A program made the translations under genes and the position numbers. From Harmonia axyridis (taxonomy: Eukaryota > Arthropoda > Insecta > Coleoptera > Coccinellidae): 64,000 nt of DNA. Positions 22,301 to 34,300 of the stretch are shown here, piece after piece (position 1 is the first letter of the stretch; every line of letters starts with the position of its first letter). The stretch covers positions 22,627,506 through 22,691,505 of the forward strand of contig NC_059505.1 in NCBI RefSeq assembly GCF_914767665.1, given 5' to 3'. Under the pieces are notes generated by a model. The model did no database searches. It saw only the letters and a program-made list of their open reading frames with translations, and was not told where the DNA came from.

Positions 22301-25300
22301 ATACCAGAGGTGGTAGCCTGGCAATGTCGCATTCTTCTCTCAATATGAAAAAGTGCAATGGTCCCCTTATCAGAAATCCTTTGAACGAAGTGCTACATAT
22401 AATTTTTCCACTGAAAAACGAGGAATTACATGTCTTCTTACTGTATGTTCATCCCAATGGCGAAATAGAGGAAACTATTCTCAATATGGCAGTTAGATAC
22501 CAATACTGCATCATAATCGGCGACCTCAATTTAAACACCGCAGCGAAACACAAAAAGCTCAAGGATTTCCTGAAAAATTCTAACTGCATAATGGCGAAAA
22601 CTCCTCCAACCTTCCTGATGCCTAATAACAACGACAGCACGCCAGACCGTATTATATATTCAAACTCTCTTGATAATTGCCTGAAGACAATCGACGTCAT
22701 TCCAGACCTGGGGGCAGACCATCAAGCTATTATATTTAAACTTCAGGTAACACTGAACAATTCAATAAATGACGATCTCCACTACAATTTCCATAAGTCC
22801 AACATAAAAAAGATAAACACATGTATGGAAAAATTTATCGAAGATGTCAGTGACCAGCCACTTGACAGGAATGTGATTTCTGATTTTCTAAAAACCTTGG
22901 AAATCAGCACATTGGATAACACTCCGAAAAGGCCTATCATCTACCATGCACATGAACTCCCGCCCTTCATCATTCGATTGATTAAAATTAGAAGAAGAAT
23001 GTACCGTGAATACAAGTGTAATCCACAACCAGAATTCAAAACACACATAAACAGATACAATAAGAACATTCACAGGCTTATCCAAGATTATAAACAAAAC
23101 AAATGGCTGGCTGCATGCGAAGAAATTAATAACTGTCAAGGAAAACGTTTTTTTCAAGAAATAAAAAAACTATCTGGATACAAAAAAGCTCCTCGTATTA
23201 AAACTATTGAGGAAAATGGAATAACTTATAACACCGATGCTCAACAAGCAGAGTTGTTCGGAGAACATTTTTCAAAATTTTATAATGGTACGCCACAGGA
23301 CAACTTTGATAGATGCACTGACTCCATGGTAAACGACTGGAATGAAAAATTTTTCAGGAAAAATTCCGAAGAAACAAGCAATAACATGGTCAACCAAGAA
23401 GAATACTTTAACATCCTTCACAGTCAAAAAAATACAGCTCCAGGTCCTGACTCTATATCGTGGAGGGTGGTGATAAATTTAAGTCTTGAAGTCCACCTTT
23501 TCATAATATCTATCTTTCAGTTTTGTCTAAACAAACAATACTTCCCACCAGAATGGAAAATAGGAGATATTATAGTCATTCACAAATCCAATAGTAACCC
23601 CAAGAAAATAAACAACTACAGGCCAATAACGCTACTGCCAACAATCGGAAAATTATTTGAAAAAACCGTGAAATTCAAACTATCTGAAGCAATTGCAGGG
23701 CGCATTCCTATTCACCAGTTTGGTTTCAGAGAGCACTGCTCTACCCTCCATCCACTTACAATTTTGTCATCAAATGTACAAACTGCCAAACTGAACAACC
23801 TGAAATCCGCTGCTTTGTTTTTAGATATCCAAAAGGCGTTTGACAGTGTATGGTACAAGGGGTTACTCTACAAGCTGTACAAACTCGATGTACCCACATA
23901 TCTGATTGAAATCATAAAGGAATTCCTCACTGCCAGAAAGTTAAGGGTAAAAATAGGGAACAACAAATCTCAAACGTTCACCATCGAAAAAGGTCTTCCT
24001 CAGGGTTCACCACTGTCACCTCTTCTGTATAAAATCTACTGCCATGATATGCCCGCTTCAATCGTTGACTTCCACCAATACGTTCTCCAGTTCGCTGACG
24101 ATACAGCCTTAGTTGCCCACAAACGAACCCTACCACAAGTTATTAATGCTCTACAAGAATTAATAGAGGCTACAATTGAATGGCTGAAGAAATGGAAACT
24201 ACAATTGAACCCCCTTAAGACTGAGTTAATAATATTCAATCATAAAATTACGAGTTATTCGCCAAGCATCACAATCTTCCAGCACAACATACAGCCTAAA
24301 GCTAACCTAAAATATCTAGGATTTCAATTGGATCAAAAGCTGAATTTCAAATACCACAGTAATTCAGTTAAAAAAAGGGTAATTTCCAGAGCTGAAATAT
24401 TCCGCAGGCTTACCTACAAGGATAAGGGCATTAACAGACAGACTGCAGCCATTATCTACAAAAGTATATGCAGACCTCTTATGGATTATGGGCACAACCT
24501 TTACTTGGGCTGCAGGAGACCAACCATTAGACCACTTGAAACGGCAGAAACAACAGCAATGAGAAAAATAACCAAAATTCGCCATCCGAATAATCCGTTA
24601 CACAATCCTCCAAACCCATTGCTGTATAAGTTGCTTAAGGTTGAGCCTATAGCAGACAGAATCAGGAAGCTGTCCATGAAATTTGCCCAAAGGCCGAACA
24701 ACTGGGAAATCCTGGAACCACATTTAATCCAACGAAACCAGCATTCCATGCCCAGAGCAAAATATCCTCTAAAGACCATCAGAGAACATCTTGAGGAGTT
24801 CAGAGACAGTCCTGCCCACTGAAGATGCCAATCAATGATTACCACTTCGAAATCTAGTTGATTCACCACTATAATATAATGTTTTTTTTTTTTTTTTTTG
24901 CTTTCCGTCCAAATGTTAAATCTCCAAACTATTTATCTACAAACATTGTTTAATCTCATATTTCAGTTATTGTAAATTTACCTGGCTGTAGGACTAATAC
25001 TGTCGATGGCCATTTGGCCCTTGGGTCAATAAATTGCGTTTATTATTATTATTATTATTATGAGACTCTACTTTCGTTTATGAAACTGGCCATTATTCCG
25101 GCTTCAACCTTTAAACGATCGCGTTGGTGTATTTTATACACCAAATCGGCGCAGAACGTAAGCAATCGTATACGAATGCTCAATCAGCATTCATCTCACT
25201 ATTTATTCTCAAAACAATGTTTCTTCTTTGCGCATCTGCAGTTTCGGTCACATCATCGAATGTTTAAGGTGTCGCAGCTTCAGTTATATTTTATGGTGTA

Positions 25301-28300
25301 CAGAATACACCAGCGCGAGTAACCATATAAGTATTTTATCGAGTTCTTATTTGCAAGTTTTGTTGTTTGCAGTTATATTTTCAAGACTTTTCGAGTCGTA
25401 GATCTTAGAATAGATTTATTTTTCTACTCTATTCAGGCATAGAGTTAACATAAGAGGTCTAAACAATGACGTAGGACGAGTTGAAGCAACTCCCTCAAGC
25501 CATATTAGACATCGACTCAGAATTGCAATAGTTGAGCTATGTACTTAATTAACTATAAAATCGCTAGTAGGTATATTAAAATCGACTGTTATAATTACAT
25601 ACCAACAGAATCCCTATTGCTACTAGCCCCAGAACTACTTGCTCCTCTCAAGATCGAATTCGTGCTAATTGGTCTTCCAAATTGACCACTTGGAGGTCGG
25701 CTCAATCTCTTTTCCCTCTCAACTTCTGAACGCAGAGGCCGTTTTGGAGTGAGCTTAAATGAATAGTTATTTTATATTTGGTAAAAATTTCATTATGGTC
25801 AGCAACTAATATATCTGGAGTATTCAAACATTTCAGTAATAGCAAACTTGATTCAGATAGATTACATAAGAAAGTCAGCAACAAATTTTTCAACTTAATT
25901 GAATCTAAAGGAAAATATTCATTCAACTATCACTTCTTGGGGGTACAAAATGTTCTAAATATTATTTTGCAAATCACCTCTTGTGTAAGTTCAAATGGAG
26001 CCATTCCATTTGTTGAATTATTTATTTCGTTGTCACCTGTATACCATTGGGTACCATTTCCTATTGGACTATGAATTTCAGATTTACTAGATCTCCTCTT
26101 TTCTTTTGGTGTTTTATGTGACTTCTTATGTGTCAGAGATGGTGTGGGTGTTGTATTCTTGCTTGGAGAAAGTAGACTCTTCGTGCTGTTAGCAGATCTG
26201 CTAATGAAATGATTTTTTCTATTGTAAAATTTCTATTATGAATTAATATGTACACAATAGTAAATTCTGATGGTTTAGTAATATAGCTAGGTGAACAGAT
26301 TAATTAGAAATAATGTTGGTATATTTAATTCTCTTTAGATCAGTTTAGTAATTTTCAAGATATCCATTTGAAATAATTGGGATAAAAGTTCACTTCGCGG
26401 ATTCCGGAAAAAAATATATAGAGCTTGTCTTTGGCTCATAACAAATTTAGAGACTTCAAGTGATTTCAGCTTGCTGAAGGTAGCTTTGCACTTAATTTGC
26501 ATTGTTAACATTAAACCATCAATAACTTCAATAGTAATGAAATTAGAACTCAGATTTCTGACAATTCGATATTTCTAGTAATATCTCTATTTATGGTTAG
26601 AAAAGTAGTATATTTCGAATTTATTCAAACAAAAATGATAATAAGCGGTATGTAGATATTATACAAAAACAATGACGGTTGAAATACGGCTGAGTACAAT
26701 AAACCTACCTCAAATAGGATTAAGGTGAACAATAAAATGATTATGTTCTTGTTTTTACGCTTTCAAAGATTAATTTTATAAATTAGTGAAGATACATTTG
26801 TCCAATGTAGTAACAGAGGTGTATTCTATTATTCATAGGATGGAAAAGAATTCTCAATTTACTTTATTACTCTAAATTAATTTATGATGCGAAATTTTTT
26901 AACAATGAACAAATTTAATGAATACAAACATAAAATGAAAGGTAATTTCCAAATAAAACTGAATTGAATAATTATTCATGAATAATTACCGTATGCTCCA
27001 AGCTTCAAAATCCATTTTCCAGCCAATAAATAAAAACAGGATGAAAGGTAATTGAATAATATTATGGAGAAAAAGTTAACATAAAAATAAGAAATGAAAA
27101 GTAAAAACTAAGCAAAAGAAGTATTTCTGGTATGTAGATTAGGCAGGATTCCCCTGAAAGTCAGAAGGTTTTTGTTAGTAATATCCCAGATAACCATATG
27201 TAACTGTTAGAAAATGATTGAATGTAATTAGACCCATATTGAAACGTTGACCAATAAATCAAAAGGGTATCTCCTAAAAAAGCGAGCAAATTGGCAAGAC
27301 AAGAGTTAGTTAGTATAATACAAATTTGGGTTAGTTTTGAGTCTTATATTGATGACTGTACAAACCTGTTGGATGTAGGAGAATTTGAGAAATTAAAACT
27401 AGACGTTAATTGTTTTAATGACGTTACTTGGTTTCTCGTGAGGCTTGATACTCGACTACGACCTCCAAAAGAACTACACAAATGAAAAAGCAATCATGAA
27501 ATTATAGCAGCTATAAAAATCAAATATTTAAGTATTATAACATTACATTTAGATTAGCACAAGGTGTTTAAAAAAAAACATGGAAATTATACTATTTGAA
27601 TCAATGTTATTTTAATTCATTTAAAAGTCTGGGAAATAAGTATGAATAAGTTTTCAAGTTTTTCGTATTTTTGTCTTTCACTTATGTCTACTTGTTTTAA
27701 TGAAATACATAACAAAATATATTCCAATATGGATATTTATTTACTGAGATCAAATGCATTTACTAATCATAGGAATGAAAATAAACGAGATGCTGAAGTT
27801 TCAAAAGAAATTTGGCCACCGGAGTTCTCGGATTTATATCCATTCGATTTTTTGGGGCGTTCTTTGTGGATATTGAAACTGAAAAAGAACTCCGCCAACG
27901 AATCATTGCTGGATGTGACGCTACCCGAATACATTACGTATAATGTAACGTATACAGATCAGACTGAGTAAAAATTTTGTATGTACAGGGTGTTCTGATT
28001 TGTTTCCGACAAACTGAAATGGGTGATAGATCACATCATTTTAAGCAAAAAAAGTTCCTATGAACATGGGTCCGGAAATGCTTCGTTTCCGAGATACAGG
28101 ATGTTAAAGTTGAAAAAATAATTCGCGTTTTCTTTAATATGTTTTGACTGCTTCGAAATCCTTTCATGAAATTCCTACTCAAATATTAAATTTAAATTCA
28201 TTTTGAAAATTTCTAAGGCGAAATGCATGCGGATTTTCTATTGCCCACTAATAAGTAGAAGTGGTATGCTATGTAATTGTTGTTTTTATGTGTTATGAAT

Positions 28301-31300
28301 ATTCTGTTTCCTGAAATATTGCGTTGTTGGGATGCTTTACGAATACTGAGTTTTTATTTTCTTCGAAGGTCTGTAAACTCCTATTTCTCTGTAGATGATT
28401 TCTTCTTTGTATGCTTCGTTCGGGCCTTTGGTAACCAATACCATTTTCCTGTATTTGTTGATAAGCTCTTAACTTAGTTAACTATAATTATAATTAATGA
28501 CATCTGAACCTAACACACTTTAAATCTGTCATTGTGTATAGCCATTTTAAATCTATTGCCGCAACAATTGTTGAATGTAAAACAATCAATCATTCGAAGA
28601 TGTCATTTGTGCATTCAACAGAATTAAAAATTATTATGTTATTTTGTTTTGTTCTAAATTGTTACTTCTAAAAAATATTTAATTCAAAATTATTACAAAT
28701 TTGTTTCTACATGTTTTAGAGATTACGAAAATATGGATTTGGCTTTAAATGCGTTTTTCTCTGAAACGGTTGCCCCTAGCAACTTAAATGAGTTATACCT
28801 TTTTTAACTAGAAAAGTCAGGGGAATCGATTTTTTTAGTCCAGAATGACGTACAGGGTAGCACAGAAAAGTTGCTACGGTTTAAATGGGACGAAATGATT
28901 GCCAGTGGCGCCCTCTAGAAAATACAACCAAATCGACCACAAATTTGAATTTCTCACCTCAAAAAACCCTATGTACCAACTTACATGCAATTATTTGGAA
29001 TCAGTCGTAAGATATTTAAGAAAACGCGAATTATTTTTTCAACTTTAACACCCTGTATCTCGGAAACGAAGCATTTCCAGACCCATGTTCATAGGAACTT
29101 TTTTGCTTAAAATGATGTGATCTATCACCCGTTTCAGTTTGTCGGAAACAAATCAGAACACCCTGTATATGAATAAAGAATAATGTACAGTTATGTGATA
29201 TCCCAGTGATGGCAATCCGTATTATATTCCCGACGAATCCGTAGCAAAATAGAGGTTAACATCTAACAAATAACATTGAATCTTTAGTCCAGTCAACTTA
29301 GAAATTAACCTCGGCATTTGGGATAGATAGACAGAAACTTTTATAAACTTGTATTTTGACATCCGAAAAGTTGTCTCAAAACCTACATATGATAGCGTGT
29401 TAGCGACGGGTTTTTGAACAGTTTCAAAAATCTCGTTTCCTCTAGGTTTTTTTGCTATTTTTTGTCATTATCAATATTGTAGAAGATAAAATTGTCTATA
29501 ATTTTTGTTTCGAAAGTTTTTTATACCTTAAATCGTTTTTGAAATAGAGGGCGGAGAGCATCATTTAAAGTCAACCGATAGTCCCGGTTAAAATCACGTT
29601 ATATAAAGTTTGTTAATTATTGATAAATACATAAATGAGCAAGTGATTCTGATTCAGTTTCATCATCAGTATTTCAATTTAAGTCACACATGCAAATTCA
29701 TTTTCAAAACTGTTTATAAGTTTATTTTTTTAATAAATAAATATAGATATTTATGTTTATGAATTATTTTTGGACGCAACTTGGATGGTGACCTAGAAAA
29801 CTAAAAAAGGCAACTAAATTCAAATATTCAGAAATATTGCACTCAACAGGATCTACGGGTCGTCATGAAATAATAAAATCCATGAGATCAGCTGCCGAAA
29901 ATTATTGAAAAAATAAATTCCGAGGTAGCAGTCCGTAAAGTTTACCGCGGCCCAATGAGTGTTAAGCAAAAAAACTCGCAAATTTATTTAAATAGTGAGT
30001 AGTTATGACGTTCAGTATTCTTCGATGATCAATTTATTGACCTGATTATTTAATAGTATCTAGAAGTAATTTGTCAAAATGAAAACACAAATGATTCCTG
30101 AAATTTTGGGCAATGATGATTTTCAAAAACTTACTCGTTTACAGATGATATGTCAGTATTGAGATGATTTGTTCTAGCAGACTGTTTCCTCATTGTTACT
30201 GAATTTTCAATTTTAATATCAGAAATCTGAAATTGGGACAATGGTCAAAACGTGAAAATTCACAAGATAAATTTCCTCACCGCTTTTCCATATTTTTTCA
30301 CCACATCTTCTTTCATCAAGGTGAATCGACTTTCCAGTTTGTCTTGCAGAGGTTGTAATATACTAGGAATACAATCTTTATGAATTTGAACACATAATTC
30401 TAGAAGCGGGATTTGATTTGCTATCAAATCCTTTAATTTTTGTACTAAATGCTCGTCTTGTGGGTTATGTAGACTGTATGCTTCTGTGAAAAAGGTCTCT
30501 TCATAATTCTTTATGCCGCCCATTACATTAGGATATAATATACCTAAAATATTCATAGATAGATATAACCATATATAGAGAAGAGAAAAGAATAATTTTA
30601 TGTTTGATTCAATTTAAGAAATGATGAATCAGGTGAAAATAAAAAATTGGATTAGAAAGCCAAGCCAGAAATGATTTTCTCTTTGATAGATCCGTAAAAT
30701 CAAAGAGAAAATCTTTTCTTCTACTAGAGCTGATATCCCATTTTTTATAATCTTGTTAATTTTGGAGTTGGTAGAATATAGTACTGATACTATATTAACA
30801 AGATTTTAAAAAATATTCTGTACTATTCGCGTCCATGTTTAAAATTGGGCAATTTATCACAGGTTTTGGACAGAAATAATAAATAATCAAATTCCTGTGC
30901 TAAATTGCTCAATTAAAAAAAATATCTCTACTTAAATAGTTTGCCATTTTGTACTCAAAATATTGAATTTATATTACCAGTTAAATTCAAATTCAGTGGA
31001 TAGAATAGAATACCCTAGAAATAACCAGTGTTATTTTATTCTATTGAGTCATTTTGATTGAATATTCTGTTTTGAATAAGTCCAAAATGGCTGAGTATGC
31101 TTTTCTTCCGTCGTTTCGCCTACAGTTACAGTTAGAGAAGGAAAATCCTCAGAAATTTTCAAGCCAAGAGAGTAGCTCGACTAGGGAATCCAATCCCGCA
31201 CCAAAATATCAATCCCGCAAATCCGCGGGATAAAAATTATCAATCCCGCGGATCCGCAAGAAAGCGGGATTGTTAACAACATATACACTCTTTGTATTCC

Positions 31301-34300
31301 ACCTATTATACATGCTCGTAAGAAGGTCTTATGCTATTAAAGACATACTATAGTATAAAAGTGTTCATTTCATGGCAACAGCTGACAAGTTTTGCCGCGA
31401 AGAAACTCTAAAAATCTGACACAAGATACAAAGGTCGGGAGGGCATATAAAGCTTCGAAAACTAATTGGGATTAAAAACATGTGTTCTGTTGAAAACATT
31501 TGGCATTTTAAAACCTTAATGCAAAATCGTAGGATTTTCCCGTATGTTGAATGTGTAAACAACTTCCACATAATTCGAAAGCGAAGATAGTGTTATTTTT
31601 CGTCTTTGTAAAATACCCCTCTTTCAATTAGGGTAATAGGCAATGCTGTTTATATTGGTTGGGTTGCCATGTGTTATTTATTGAACAGACGGCTTAGTAA
31701 AAACGATTTGGTGATTTTAATTGCAGGGAATATTGATAAACGCTGCGGAACGGACCAACCTCATGTTACATAGATATTATTGGAATCGATATTACCAGAA
31801 CAAATGGAACATTTCAATCAAACAATACAAGTTGTATAAAAAACACTTTCGATTTATCTCCTAAGTGAGTTTGTAAAAGCTTTATTCTGAAAGTGTCAAT
31901 GTCTTAATTTAATTGAAGATTTTTCCTTGATTAAACTCCCTGCCTGATTTATCTTTAGCAGTCCATGAGAAGTATTGCTTAACTAATTTTTTAGTTTTAG
32001 CATCTTTAGGGTCAATCTTTTACCAGTCATAACTCTCAAAATCTGTTTGCCAATCAGGGGAAAGTGTAAATGCAAGATCTTGGCCTCTCCATACCCAAAT
32101 TCCAGAAATGGAACTGTCATTATCTTTACCGAACAGACACATCGATGCGAAGGCAGCTTTAGGCATTTTATCCAAACGTTGGAACATTACAGTGATTAGG
32201 TTACAGCTCATGAACACTTTGGAGAGTTCTTCTGGGTATTTGTATTCATAGAACCAAATTGAGTAGTTTTCTGGATCGAATTTGTCGCAAAAGTAGGGAA
32301 TGGATACTGTTGTTTTCAAGAATCAAGACTATATTTTCTTTAGAAATATAAAAAGGCAGCCACAAACTGGGCTAATTTGCCACTCTCGAATAGAGGCGCC
32401 TGAAACAGTCGCTTCACTGTTTCACCCCTAACGCCTGTTATAATGACTTTCCAATTAGCTGATCATGAATCGTAGTGCAGTTTCAGCAGTAACTAGTGTT
32501 GCATCTTCGTCCGTAACTTATGAGTGGTTTATTGCTTTCTGGGACGTTTCAGAAGACATTTGCGCTTTTATTGTCTAATATGTAGTTTTAATATAGAATC
32601 CCGCAGAATTTCAGAGGGATTTGCATTTGCGGGATTGGATTCCCTAAGCAGAAATGCTCCTAAAGACGAATATTTAGCCTTGATGAAAGTGATTCAAAAC
32701 CTCAATTCAACATGAGCCAATTCCGAGCTATAAAGGTATGTGGACATAAAATCACTAATATACTCGAAGATATTTTTTAATTAAATTGAAAAATATCTTA
32801 CCTGTCAAAGTGAGACTCAAAGGATTTATTTGAATATTTCTGTCCCTATTATAAATCACAATATAATTACGTAGTTTCCTATTCGCTTTCTCAATAGTTT
32901 CGATGGCATAAAGAAGAGGAGAAATTTCATGAACCTCCACATTTATTATAGGAAACCACCTCAAAATACCAGGCAAAGGATGCGATATTATCAGTTCAGT
33001 TCTTTCCAACCATAAACTGGCAAACTCGTTATCTATTTCCAGATTTGGATCTTTCCTTGTTAATGGTCTGGAAAATGTAAATTTCCTTATATTATTCACT
33101 TGATAGTATTTGAGTATTTGTTCTGACAAAGGTTTTCCAGATAAACGTTTTTGCTTGGACTCATCCATAACTGGATCCACTTTATTTATTTGAATATCTA
33201 TTAAAGAGTTGAGGAAAATCTATCGAGTGAATATTAATTGGGGGCTGAATATTATATCAAAGAAACACTGTAAATTTTACACAGTGTTTTATTTCCTCAT
33301 ATCTGAAATACTTCATAATGCGCGAAATGATGGATGATAAAATTTCTGTTCGATGTATGAGAAATTTTTTCAACAGAAAATCTTAGTTCTTTGAGAAAAT
33401 GAAATTTATTTATTTATTCAATTTGGAAACCGAAAAAAAATTATGAACATAGCAAGTTTTCCGACATTTTGAAATTTTTTCAGAGTTCTTCACCTTTTCT
33501 GAATTGAGCACTCAAAAAGTCAAAAATACATAACTGAACACACTCAATAGGAATATTGCTCAGTGATGGCGTTGAACACCCTACCCTGTATCTAACTTAT
33601 GCTTCGTAAACGAGGTATGTCATATGATTCTCCCGGTGTCATCTACGCGAATATATATAAAATTGTTTGAATAGTTTTCTTGGGTTTTTTTTAGCACAGG
33701 GTTCTTGACCAGTAAATAGTTATTTACTTTTTCATAAAATATATTTATTTCTACATATGTTTCGGCCACCAATGGCCTTTTTCAAGGAAAATACAACAAT
33801 CCATTAGCTTCTGTAAAATACAAACAGTGATAATATCTAAATCAATTTTAAAATTTTCTTTACACTTACTTCACTATTTTCGTCAAAATTACATTTAATA
33901 AGTAAATAATACAAGACAATTATTGGCATACATGAAACACAAACAAATTATATTGTCAGGATTATGAACGTCAAATTTAATTTTTCAACTCAAGACAATA
34001 TTACAACATCTGAATGAATCGATAACAGCGAAATTTCTTATTTGGGTTTATAGTTGGATGTTTTCATTGTAGATGGAGTTATATGGAGAATTTTCTTGGG
34101 AATTGTTCTATTTTCTATTATTTTATCAAATTGCAGTATATTTGGGCTGAATTTTTCGTATCTGTTTTATCGTTCATAGCCTCTTTATTTTTCTTGATAT
34201 GAATCATCTCCAATATATTTCGAGTTTTGCTATTTTTTTCTTTTTCTAAGATGGAAAAATTTTCGAAGTCCATTTTATGCTTCTCAGTTTGTTCGTGCTT

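Larger units (their letters stand above)
20491..25059 (+). mobile_element. Full-length Jockey-type LINE with two open ORFs and target site duplication
   Basis: The 13-bp word TATGAGACTCTAC occurs just before the element (20478-20490) and directly after its 3' tail (25059-25071), giving the insertion boundaries; the first base may belong to the tail. Order: short 5' UTR, ORF1 (20595-22118), ORF2 (22120-24822), 3' UTR with GGCCATTTGGCCC, then AATAAA and a TTA-repeat tail (25038-25060). Both ORFs are free of stops, so insertion is recent relative to the other LINEs here. It is antisense to mbc. ORF2 starts with GTG rather than ATG, so activity is uncertain. Confidence 0.93.
19996..25091. mobile_element. 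TIR element interrupted by a full-length LINE
   Basis: GGCCAGTTTCATAA at 19996-20009 and its reverse complement TTATGAAACTGGCC at 25078-25091 bracket the LINE. Removing the LINE leaves an element of about 515 bp. No coding frame in the residue. A target duplication is not obvious. Confidence 0.5.

Noticed and set aside
24501..24869. - strand 122-residue frame
   Set aside because: Antisense shadow of LINE ORF2.
30660..30720. Small inverted repeat around TTTTCTCTTTGAT
   Set aside because: Short and isolated; too little to call an element.
32020..32319. Live EF1-gamma gene
   Set aside because: Only the C-terminal domain is present, with an internal stop, inside a transposon; it is a pseudogene.
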